Positions 6,735-12,518 of a DNA stretch of 12,628 nt are shown one piece after another; within the stretch, counting starts at the first letter, position 1, and each line of letters opens with the position of its first letter. The stretch comes from JAUWQU01 sp964605095 (lineage in GTDB: Bacteria > Planctomycetota > Phycisphaerae > SM23-33): the NCBI GenBank assembly GCA_964605095.1, contig CAZSBS010000143.1:1-12628 (forward strand). The letters are read 5' to 3'. The notes beneath the pieces were generated by a model. It had not been told where the DNA came from, ran no database searches, and saw only the letters and a list, made by a program, of their open reading frames with translations. A program made the position numbers and the translations under genes.

Positions 6735-8048
6735 CTATGCAACTGGCGGATCCGTCAGCGTCTCGGCCGACTCGGACGGCGGAGGCTCGCACGGGACATA
6801 GTGCCCCAGCGGCCAATCCAGCGTGTCAGCCAATGGCGACGCGAAGCTCACTTGTGTTTCCTCGGCGTCTGGGTCATCACTTTCGTCGGCGTCCGGGACC
6901 AGGGCCTCGGTGATCGCTTCTTCCGCTTGCGGCGCCGTCTGAGGCGGGGCGGCTTCCTGCGCCTCGCGCGCCGCCCGCGCCTGGGCAGCTTCTTCCGCTT
7001 GTCGAGCGGCTTCTTCGGCGGCTCGCCTCGCAGCTTCCTCCGCGGCTTGCGCGGCTTGCTTGGCGGCGAGGGCTTCTGCGCGGGCGAAGTGCTCGCTCAG
7101 CAGGGCAGTCATGGCGTCGAAGGTTCCGGCTGCGCGGAGCCGGCGCCAGTAATCGCCGAGCTCGGCGAAGATCCGCTCGCGGTCGCTGCCGCGCGAGGCA
7201 TGGAGGTGTTCTATGCCCGCCTGGAGCCTTTTTACCGACGACACAGACTTGGCCTTTCCGAACCATGCCTCAGCCCGTTTGCTCTCGTCGGCCAGGAAGT
7301 CCGGCAGCAGTTGCAGCCAGACATCGCAGTCGTGCAGGTCGCCGAGCAGGTCCTGGAGTTTCTTCATGGCTGAGAGGGATGCGTCCAGATCGCCCTCGTA
7401 GGCGGGCCGGAAAAGTTCCATCGTGTAGCGCAGGCGTTTAGCGGCGATTCGCATCCGGTGGTGCCGGTCGGCGTCGGCGGGGTTGGACAGGCATGCCTCG
7501 TGCGCCAGCAGCTCACCGAGGTGTTTGACGATTCTTCGCCGGGCGGTGTCGAACACGAAGGGCGTTTGCATGGTCGCGCCGTCGGGCGGCAGAGCCTCGG
7601 CCATGGCGTCGGCCTGCCTGCGGATAGTCTTGAGCGCGCCAGACCGGCCGAGATTCCGGGCCGCCTTCAGGATCTTTGGCTGGAGATCCCGCCGATGCTG
7701 TTGGAGGCGGATAAGCACGCGGCGTATGCCCGGGCGAAGGGTGCGATCGGGCGTCTGCTTGAGTGCCTGCCGGATGAACTCGATCTGCACGTCCTTGTCG
7801 CGCGCATCGCCCAGGCGGCGAAGGGCCTTGCCGACATCGTCCTGCCAGCGCCGGAATTTCTTGTTGCCCAGCAGCGGGCCGAAGGCCCGTATCCCGGCCG
7901 TGAGGCGGCGCGCGGCGACGCGGGCCTGGTGTATGACCTCTATCTGGACTTCCTGTCCCACCCGCTTGATCTGCCGCGCCAGCCGCCGCGCCTGTTTCCG
8001 CAGGCACTGGGCCGCCAGCATCCGGTAGCCGTCGTCCACAGGTTTCAT
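6735..8048 (-). CDS. CHAD-domain protein with Ala/Glu coiled-coil and acidic tail
   Basis: CHAD domains are all-helical and bind inorganic polyphosphate through conserved His and basic residues. In this 437-residue protein the domain covers about residues 10-315 as two similar halves. The first half has H40-xxR-VAARRL and LGDARDKDV (79-87). The second has HRMRIAAKRLRY (197-208) and LGDLHDCDV (235-243). Residues 322-368 are an uninterrupted Ala/Glu/Arg/Gln helix, probably a coiled coil, followed by a Pro-rich hinge and an acidic tail (DADESDDPDAEE). The extension is not part of the minimal domain. The start at 8048 has AGAGG 9 nt upstream. The gene converges on pap, which fits shared polyphosphate physiology. 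It lies downstream of nrdJ on the same strand but has its own candidate promoter. No signal peptide or membrane segment is seen, so a cytoplasmic protein is expected. The domain call is firm; the physiological role is inferred. Confidence 0.9.
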   Translation of the reverse strand: MKPVDDGYRMLAAQCLRKQARRLARQIKRVGQEVQIEVIHQARVAARRLTAGIRAFGPLLGNKKFRRWQDDVGKALRRLGDARDKDVQIEFIRQALKQTPDRTLRPGIRRVLIRLQQHRRDLQPKILKAARNLGRSGALKTIRRQADAMAEALPPDGATMQTPFVFDTARRRIVKHLGELLAHEACLSNPADADRHHRMRIAAKRLRYTMELFRPAYEGDLDASLSAMKKLQDLLGDLHDCDVWLQLLPDFLADESKRAEAWFGKAKSVSSVKRLQAGIEHLHASRGSDRERIFAELGDYWRRLRAAGTFDAMTALLSEHFARAEALAAKQAAQAAEEAARRAAEEAARQAEEAAQARAAREAQEAAPPQTAPQAEEAITEALVPDADESDDPDAEETQVSFASPLADTLDWPLGHYVPCEPPPSESAETLTDPPVA

Positions 8049-8111
8049 GCCAAAGTGCCTCTTGGTCCGGACCGCACCGTCGTGAGCAGATCACCCGCCG
8101 GTCCATGAATC

Positions 8112-8141
8112 ATAGTACCACAGGTGGCAGTGTAGTGCCAA
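8112..8141 (-). promoter_or_regulatory. Candidate promoter for the CHAD gene
   Basis: On the minus strand TTGGCA (8136-8141, 5/6 to consensus), an 18-bp spacer, then TACTAT (8112-8117, 4/6). It predicts transcription starting near 8105, giving a leader of about 57 nt to the ATG at 8048. It lies between the heptamer array and the CHAD gene, so CHAD need not depend on read-through from nrdJ. Confidence 0.4.
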
Positions 8142-8160
8142 ACAGAGGCTTCAGGGGATT

Positions 8161-8308
8161 GGCCACCGGCTACCGGCNNNNNNNNNNNNNNNNNNNNNNN
8201 NNNNNNNNNNNNNNNNNNNNNNNNNNNNNNNNNNNNNNNNNNNNNNNNNNNNNNNNNNNNNNNNNNNNNNNNNNNNNACCGGCTACTGGCTACCGGCTAC
8301 CGGCTACC
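8161..8308. repeat. GGCTACC heptamer tandem repeat, interrupted by the assembly gap
   Basis: On the left GGCCACC-GGCTACC-GGC (8161-8177) runs into the gap. On the right ACC-GGCTACT followed by three GGCTACC units (8278-8308) comes out of it. Seven is not a multiple of three, so the array is open in several frames and yields repeating ATGYRLP-type translations that should not be taken as protein. The true length is hidden by the gap. The last unit ends 2 bp before the nrdJ stop codon. Confidence 0.85.
8178..8277. other. Assembly gap (100 N)
   Basis: Exactly 100 N form a conventional scaffold gap whose real size is unknown. The same heptamer on both sides indicates that the assembler failed on the tandem repeat. 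Nothing within it can be annotated. Confidence 0.98.
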
Positions 8309-8310
8309 AG

Positions 8311-10206
8311 TTACGAACACAGCGTTGCGCCGCAAGCGGGGCATCGGCTGCAACCGGACTCGGTGAGAACGGGCCGGCGGCACTGGGGGCAGAAGTTTCC
8401 AGCCGGATCGTGGCTCATGGGCTGTCCGGCGCGGCAGCCATCGCGGTAGACCGTCACACCCTTACAGCCTAGCTCGCAGGCCAGGCGATACACGGCGTCC
8501 ACATCCTCCGTCGTAGCCTGTTTGGGCAAATTGATGGTCTTGGAGATGGCCCCGTCGATGAACTCCTGGAAGGCCGCCTGCATCCGCACGTGCCAGCTTG
8601 GTGCGATCTCCGGGGCCGTGACGAACACTCCGCGCCACGGCTCGGGGATGTCCACCAGGTCCCGCAGGCGCTCGCCGACGGCCAGGCGCTGGCCGAGCCG
8701 CTCGCTCCAGAAGCCCTGCCGCTCGGCGAAGCGACGGAAGGGTCCATCAACCTCGACAAGTTCAGCGCCGTCGAGGATGTGGCGATAGAACGCCATGGCG
8801 AACACCGGCTCGATGCCGCCGCTGGTAGAGGCCATGATGCTCAGCGTGCCGGTCGGCGCGACGCTGGTGACGGCGGCGTTGCGCATGGTCCGGCCACGGC
8901 TTTCCCAGACACTGCCGACGAAGTTCGGGAACGTTCCGCGTTTTTTGCCCAGGAGTTCGCTGGCGTCGAAGGCCTCGCTTGTGAGCATCTCGGCCACGCT
9001 GCGCGCGAAGTCCAGGGCGGGCTCGCTGTCGTAGGCGATTCCGAGCTCGAACAGCGCGTCGGCAAAGCCCATGATGCCCAGGCCGATCTTGCGGTTGCCT
9101 CGGCAGCGCCGGTCGATCTCGGGAATGACGTAGTCGTTGACCTCGACGACGTTGTCGAGGAACCGCACGCCCAGCCTGACGGCCCGGCGGAACGCCTGCT
9201 CGTCGAGCCGGCCGGCGCGGATGAACTTGGCAAGGTCCACCGAGCCGAGGTTGCACGCCTCGTAGTCCAGCAGCGGCTGCTCGCCACACGGATTGGTCGC
9301 CTCGATGGGCCCAAGGGCGGGCGTGGGGTTGGCGGCGTTTACGCGGTCGATGAAGCACACGCCCGGCTCGCCGGTCGACCACGCCTGGCGGATAATCAGG
9401 TCCCACAGGTCGCGGCGGGAGTAGACGGGAGCGGGCGGGCTGCGGCCTGGCTCGGCGGCAGGGAGGTCGGCAAGGACGTAGCCGTCGATACTGAGCCCTC
9501 GCGGCAGCCAGTGGCGCCGCCCGGTGCGGGGGTTCGTAACCACGTGCGGCTCATTCGGCGTCCGGGCCAGGGCCGCCATGAAGTCGTCGGGCACCTTTAT
9601 TGAGATGTTGAAGTTCTCGAACGCCCCCGGCTTCGACTTGGCGGTGGCGAATTTCAGGATGTCCGGGTGCGTTATCGACAGCATGCCCATGTTCGCCCCG
9701 CGCCGGCTGGCGCCCTGCTGGATGGCTCGCGTGGCCTCGGAGAAGACCCGCCAGAAGCTGATGAGCCCCGATGTCGTGCCGCCGGAAGATGCGATGTAGT
9801 CGCCCGTGGGGCGCAGGCGGTCGAAGGAGAAGCCCGTTCCGCCGCCGGCCTTCTGGATCATCGCGGCGTGCTTGACCGAGTCGAAGATCCCCTCGATGCT
9901 GTCGTCGACCGGCAGCACGAAGCACGCGCTGAGCATGCCCATGGCTCGCTCGGCGTTCATAAGCGTCGGGCTGTTGGGCAGGAACTCGGTGCCGGCCAGG
10001 GCACTGTAAAAGCTTCGCTCGACGGCGCCGACCTCGTCGTCGGCGGCGCCGAACCTTCTCTCGGCCGAGGCGACGAATCTCGCGACGCGGCCAAACATCT
10101 GCCGCGGAGTCTCGACGACGCGCCCGTCGTCGTCGCGCCGCAGGTATCGTCTGCGAAGCGTTTCGATGGCGTTAGGTGCAAGCCGCGGCTCTTCAAACGC
10201 GTTCAT
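8311..10206 (-). CDS. nrdJ: Adenosylcobalamin-dependent (class II) ribonucleoside-diphosphate reductase
   Basis: The enzyme reduces ribonucleotides to deoxyribonucleotides using a radical generated from adenosylcobalamin, independent of oxygen. In this 631-residue protein, C95 (LSACFVLP) and C318 (YEACNLGS) are the expected redox pair. The NPCGE motif (305-309) supplies Asn, the radical Cys C307 and Glu. The 11-residue spacing from C307 to C318 is typical. Other signatures are GGGTGFSFDRLRPTG (121-135), GRTMRNAAVTSVAPTGTLSI (438-457) and DGAISKTINLP (551-561). The tail holds six Cys (606, 609, 619, 622, 625, 630) in a zinc-ribbon-like or disulfide-relay pattern. No N-terminal ATP-cone is seen, so overall ATP/dATP activity control is probably absent. 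The start at 10206 has AAAGGG 7 nt upstream. No NrdAB genes or small subunit lie nearby, as expected for class II. The stop adjoins the heptamer array. Confidence is high. Confidence 0.95.
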   Translation of the reverse strand: MNAFEEPRLAPNAIETLRRRYLRRDDDGRVVETPRQMFGRVARFVASAERRFGAADDEVGAVERSFYSALAGTEFLPNSPTLMNAERAMGMLSACFVLPVDDSIEGIFDSVKHAAMIQKAGGGTGFSFDRLRPTGDYIASSGGTTSGLISFWRVFSEATRAIQQGASRRGANMGMLSITHPDILKFATAKSKPGAFENFNISIKVPDDFMAALARTPNEPHVVTNPRTGRRHWLPRGLSIDGYVLADLPAAEPGRSPPAPVYSRRDLWDLIIRQAWSTGEPGVCFIDRVNAANPTPALGPIEATNPCGEQPLLDYEACNLGSVDLAKFIRAGRLDEQAFRRAVRLGVRFLDNVVEVNDYVIPEIDRRCRGNRKIGLGIMGFADALFELGIAYDSEPALDFARSVAEMLTSEAFDASELLGKKRGTFPNFVGSVWESRGRTMRNAAVTSVAPTGTLSIMASTSGGIEPVFAMAFYRHILDGAELVEVDGPFRRFAERQGFWSERLGQRLAVGERLRDLVDIPEPWRGVFVTAPEIAPSWHVRMQAAFQEFIDGAISKTINLPKQATTEDVDAVYRLACELGCKGVTVYRDGCRAGQPMSHDPAGNFCPQCRRPVLTESGCSRCPACGATLCS

Positions 10207-10236
10207 GTCGCCGCCCTTTCGCGGTGATGCGCCCTC

Positions 10237-10265
10237 ATTCTACGCGTGGCGGCCGCGCCGCACAA
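10237..10265 (-). promoter_or_regulatory. Candidate promoter for nrdJ
   Basis: On the minus strand TTGTGC (10260-10265), a 17-bp spacer, then TAGAAT (10237-10242, 5/6 to the -10 consensus). It predicts a leader of about 25 nt, too short for a riboswitch between this promoter and the start codon. The -35 match is weak (3/6). Confidence 0.35.
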
Positions 10266-10397
10266 CATCGCGCAGGCGCGCGCAAGCGTGCGATCCAAAG
10301 TTACGACATAAATTTTTATCGCGGCGGCGGCGTGCGCATCGTGGCTGCCGACGGCAGCTTTCGCACTTGCTGCGCGGCCCGCGGCCACGCATCGGCC

Positions 10398-10425
10398 GTG
10401 CCGAACAGGAAGCTGTTTCCGGCAC
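10398..10425. other. Strong hairpin in the nrdJ/peptide intergenic region
   Basis: GTGCCGAACAG (10398-10408), a GAAG loop, CTGTT, a 2-nt bulge and CGGCAC (10420-10425) give an 11-bp stem. No T-run follows on either strand, so it is not a classical terminator. It may be part of a structured RNA. Confidence 0.45.
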
Positions 10426-10707
10426 ACGCGGATCGGTCGGCAGCGGTTTGTGCCCAATGTTTACGGGGCTTTGCACCATACTCGCGCATCTACATATATG
10501 CGCGTTAGGCTCATTACACGGCGCTGCGGCGCGCGCGTTCATCGCGCGCCGAACGCGGCCGACGCGTCGCTTGCTCGTAAAGAAACACTCACACCGACGC
10601 GCGAAAAGTGTCGAGAAATATACAGTTGTTATTGCATGGACAAGTCAATAGAGAGTAAATAGCAGCAGTAATTGTTCTTCAGTGTTTACTGTTGCCTAAC
10701 TCCATGG

Positions 10708-10718
10708 AAGGAGGTGAT
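10708..10718 (+). promoter_or_regulatory. Perfect 11-nt Shine-Dalgarno sequence of the basic peptide gene
   Basis: AAGGAGGTGAT is fully complementary to the conserved 3' end of bacterial 16S rRNA. GGAGG is spaced 9 nt from the ATG at 10724. It is much stronger than any other ribosome site in the window, which argues that the very short frame after it is translated, probably at high level. Confidence 0.85.
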
Positions 10719-10723
10719 AGCGA

Positions 10724-10822
10724 ATGGCAAAGAAAGCAGCGAAGAAGGCCGTGAAGAAGGTGGCCAAGAAGGCCGCCAAGAAGGTCGTCAAGAAGGCCAA
10801 GAAGACAGCCAAGAAGAAATGA
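10724..10822 (+). CDS. 32-residue Lys/Ala-rich histone H1-tail-like basic mini-protein
   Basis: The 33 codons from ATG to TGA encode 32 residues: 17 Lys, 9 Ala, 4 Val, 1 Thr and the initiator Met. Lys-Lys pairs recur every four residues (positions 3-4, 7-8, 11-12, 15-16, 19-20, 23-24), then at 26-27 and 30-32. A helix would carry dense positive charge. Composition resembles bacterial histone H1-like or Hc1-like tails, which bind DNA, but the peptide is far shorter than those proteins and has no globular part. Expression is supported by a perfect Shine-Dalgarno sequence and by tandem hairpins with a T-run terminator directly downstream. Its partner could be DNA, rRNA or polyphosphate; this is inference from charge. 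A regulatory leader peptide is an alternative, but the downstream ParA gene has its own promoter after the terminator. Low-complexity sequence precludes family assignment. Confidence 0.8.
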   Translation: MAKKAAKKAVKKVAKKAAKKVVKKAKKTAKKK

Positions 10823-10832
10823 GTCTTACTGT

Positions 10833-10876
10833 CGCCGGGGTTCTCCCGGCGGCCTCTCCGCCTTGGCCCGGCGGAG
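10833..10876. other. Two tandem GC-rich hairpins downstream of the basic peptide gene
   Basis: CGCCGGG-loop-CCCGGCG (10833-10851, 5-nt loop) is followed by CTCCGCC-loop-GGCGGAG (10856-10876, 7-nt loop). Both are perfect 7-bp stems. With the T-run hairpin that follows they make three consecutive stem-loops. They could protect the 3' end of a short abundant mRNA or reinforce termination. Confidence 0.55.
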
Positions 10877-10890
10877 AAACCCGACGTTCG

Positions 10891-10932
10891 CGGCGGGTGC
10901 CAACGCCACGGCGGCACCCGTCGCCGTTTTTT
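10891..10932 (+). terminator. Rho-independent terminator after the basic peptide gene
   Basis: CGGGTGCC (10894-10901) pairs perfectly with GGCACCCG (10913-10920), extended by CGG/CCG across a 3-nt bulge. Six T follow at 10927-10932. It closes the transcript of the basic peptide and ends only 6 bp before the -35 of the ParA promoter. Confidence 0.8.
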
Positions 10933-10938
10933 GCGCAC

Positions 10939-10966
10939 TTGAAGCAAGCCGCGCCCGCTCTATAAT
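10939..10966 (+). promoter_or_regulatory. Promoter of the parA-vanZ operon, predicting a leaderless mRNA
   Basis: TTGAAG (10939-10944, 4/6), a 16-bp spacer, then a perfect TATAAT (10961-10966). After G10967 the sequence is the pyrimidine run CCTCTC, then G10974. That first well-placed purine is 8 bp past the -10 box and is the first base of an in-frame GTG. Transcription and translation would therefore start at the same place. Confidence 0.65.
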
Positions 10967-10973
10967 GCCTCTC

Positions 10974-12065
10974 GTGTATACCATCGCTGTCATCAATCAG
11001 AAGGGCGGCGTCGGAAAGACGACGACGGTGGCCAACCTCGGCGCCGCAATCGCCGCGCGCGGCTGCAACGTCTGCCTGATCGACTTGGACCCCCAGGCGC
11101 ACCTGACGCTCCATTTCAACATCGAGCCCGGCCCCAAGACCGTAAGCGTGTACGACATCCTGTCCGGCAGGGCAGGCTTCGGCGACGCCTGCGTGAAGGT
11201 CGACGAACATCTGACCGTGGTCCCCTCCGTCATCGACCTGGCCGCCGCGGAGGTCGAGCTCGCCGGCACCGTCGGACGAGAGCAGATCCTCCGGGACAGC
11301 ATGGGCGCTCAACCCCTGCCGTTCCAACTGGCCATGATCGACTGCCCGCCAAGCCTCGGCCTGCTCACTCTCAACGCCCTGGCCGCCGCCGACGAGGTGT
11401 TCATCCCCCTCCAGCCGCACTTCCTGGCCCTCCAGGGGCTCGGCAAGCTGCTGGAGACGGTGACCCTCGTCCAACGCAGGATAAACCTGAAATTGAGGGT
11501 CGGCGGCGTCGTGCTGTGCCTATACGAAACCGCCACCAGGCTGGCCGCCGAAGTCGTCGCCGACATGTCGGGCTTCTTCGAGGCCAACCGAGGCGTAAAG
11601 TGCGCGTGGGCCGATGCCCACATCTTTCGCAGCGTCATACGTCGCAACGTCAAGCTCGCCGAGTGCCCCTCGCATGGCATGACGATTTTCCAGTACGACG
11701 CTTCGAGTAACGGCGCAGCCGACTATAAAGCCCTGGCCAACGAGTTCGCCGAGTTATACCCGCAACTGGTGCCGCCGGAGCAGCCGAAGAAGTCCCGCCC
11801 CCGCCCGGCGCCAAAGGCCCCCGCCGCCAGGCCAGGCGGATACAACCCCGCCTCGCCGATGCCCGTGGTGGCCCTAACACCCAATCCGCACTCGGCCCAG
11901 TCGCCGTCCCAACCAGGCGCCGACGCCCACCACAACTGCGCCATGCCCATGGCGATTGTCCCGCCACCGCGACGCCCGGAGGCCGGGACGCGCCAAGTGC
12001 AACCCAACGCCACAATGTCGCCGACCATCGTGCCGCCGCCGCCAGCCGAGGTCGCCTTCTCATGA
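10974..12065 (+). CDS. ParA/Soj-family ATPase with Pro/Ala-rich C-terminal tail
   Basis: ParA-type P-loop ATPases form DNA-bound dimers that position chromosomes, plasmids or other cargo. Read from GTG 10974 the product has 363 residues. The deviant Walker A KGGVGKTT lies at about residues 10-17, the A' motif LIDLDPQAHLT at about 36-46, and Walker B with AMIDCPPSLGLLTLNAL at about 119-135. From about residue 265 the conserved fold gives way to a Pro/Ala/Lys-rich tail of about 100 residues with repeated PPP and PM motifs, probably disordered. The start is chosen because the perfect -10 box overlaps the alternative ATG at 10965, which the RNA would not contain; VYTIAVINQKGG also matches the usual short ParA N-terminus. 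There is no Shine-Dalgarno sequence for either start. No parB is adjacent, so it may be an orphan ParA. It overlaps the VanZ-like gene by ATGA. Family certain, cargo unknown. Confidence 0.9.
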   Translation: MYTIAVINQKGGVGKTTTVANLGAAIAARGCNVCLIDLDPQAHLTLHFNIEPGPKTVSVYDILSGRAGFGDACVKVDEHLTVVPSVIDLAAAEVELAGTVGREQILRDSMGAQPLPFQLAMIDCPPSLGLLTLNALAAADEVFIPLQPHFLALQGLGKLLETVTLVQRRINLKLRVGGVVLCLYETATRLAAEVVADMSGFFEANRGVKCAWADAHIFRSVIRRNVKLAECPSHGMTIFQYDASSNGAADYKALANEFAELYPQLVPPEQPKKSRPRPAPKAPAARPGGYNPASPMPVVALTPNPHSAQSPSQPGADAHHNCAMPMAIVPPPRRPEAGTRQVQPNATMSPTIVPPPPAEVAFS

Positions 12066-12472
12066 ACCCTCCTCCAGCCAAGACCCCCAAGCCCATCCGC
12101 TACACGCTGCTGGCCGCGTGCGCGCTGGCATTGGCGGGGGCATTCGTCGCCACGCACCTGCCGCCCAACGACGTGCCGAACCTGCACACCAGCGACAAGG
12201 TCCTCCACATGGTCGGCTACGGCGGGCTGACAACGCTGCTGCTGATGTCGCTTGCATCCCTAGGCCGCCCGAGGATCGCCCGCATCGTTCTGGCCGTCGG
12301 AATCCTGCTGGCCTACGGCGCCTTTGACGAGTTGACCCAGCCGCCGTTTCATCGCACCGCGGATTTCCACGACTGGCTGGCCGACGCCGCGGGCACGGTC
12401 ATCGCCGTGACCTTCTGGGAAGTTCTCCTGGCAATTCTTTCCTCGGCCCGCAGGCGAAGCTATCCGGCCTGA
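12062..12472 (+). CDS. VanZ-like family membrane protein
   Basis: The protein has 136 residues with about four membrane helices (roughly 13-31, 49-67, 72-88 and 108-127). VanZ-like signatures are DKVLHMVGYGGL (45-56) after the first helix, YGAFDELTQ (85-93), and R98-TADFHDWLADAAG (98-111). The conserved acidic, His and Arg residues sit at membrane edges. VanZ itself gives low-level teicoplanin resistance, but most relatives have no known function, so resistance should not be assumed. The ATG overlaps the ParA stop as ATGA, implying translational coupling. A weak GAGG lies 10 nt upstream inside parA. A strong hairpin terminator follows, so this is the last gene of a two-gene operon. Family call is firm. 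Confidence 0.85.
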   Translation: MNPPPAKTPKPIRYTLLAACALALAGAFVATHLPPNDVPNLHTSDKVLHMVGYGGLTTLLLMSLASLGRPRIARIVLAVGILLAYGAFDELTQPPFHRTADFHDWLADAAGTVIAVTFWEVLLAILSSARRRSYPA

Positions 12473-12484
12473 GCGAGCAAAGCA

Positions 12485-12518
12485 AAGGCCCGATGCCCCC
12501 CCCCGAGCATCGGGCCTT
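12485..12518 (+). terminator. Terminator after the parA-vanZ operon
   Basis: AAGGCCCGATGC (12485-12496) and GCATCGGGCCTT (12507-12518) form a perfect 12-bp stem with the 10-nt loop CCCCCCCCGA. It starts 12 bp after the stop codon. The arms supply A and T edges (AAGG/CCTT) and GTTG follows, so the T-tract is short. It could act in both directions. Confidence 0.8.

Larger units (their letters stand above)
10207..10723. other. 517-bp gene-free region rich in hairpins between divergent nrdJ and the basic peptide gene
   Basis: Convincing coding sequence is absent on both strands. The region holds several inverted repeats: 10344-10358 (GCTGCCG-a-CGGCAGC), 10398-10425, and 10527-10551 (CGGCGCGCG with a 7-nt loop). 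The half next to nrdJ is unusually CG-rich, and the last 120 bp next to the peptide gene are AT-rich. An imperfect AT-rich palindrome lies at about 10304-10321 (CGACATAAATTTTTATCG). It presumably carries both promoters; a structured RNA is possible. I found no match to a cobalamin riboswitch or to clear DnaA boxes. Confidence 0.6.

Noticed and set aside
8105..8449. Plus-strand frame through the gap giving ATGYRLPATSY-like repeats
   Set aside because: It is the translation of a 7-bp microsatellite plus the antisense of the nrdJ end; no ribosome site and no protein features.
10207..10500. Cobalamin riboswitch controlling the B12-dependent nrdJ
   Set aside because: On the minus strand GGTGCAAAGCC resembles one conserved riboswitch block, but I see no GGGAA, GCCACTG or B12-box partner. 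The likely nrdJ promoter also leaves only about 25 nt of leader.
10207..10723. Replication origin near a Soj/ParA gene
   Set aside because: No convincing DnaA boxes (TTATCCACA type) or clustered AT-rich repeats, and no dnaA, dnaN, gidA or parB in the window.
10724..10932. Lysine-sensing attenuation leader peptide for the following operon
   Set aside because: The next genes are parA and vanZ, not lysine metabolism, and they have their own promoter after the terminator. A free-standing mini-gene fits better.
10863..10973. Longer ParA N-terminus reading through from 10863 or starting at ATG 10965
   Set aside because: The stretch contains a hairpin terminator and the promoter itself. The ParA fold starts at YTIAVINQKGG, so the extra residues are not real.
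12062..12472. Antibiotic resistance gene call from VanZ similarity
   Set aside because: The VanZ-like family is broad and mostly uncharacterised; no other vancomycin or teicoplanin resistance genes are nearby.
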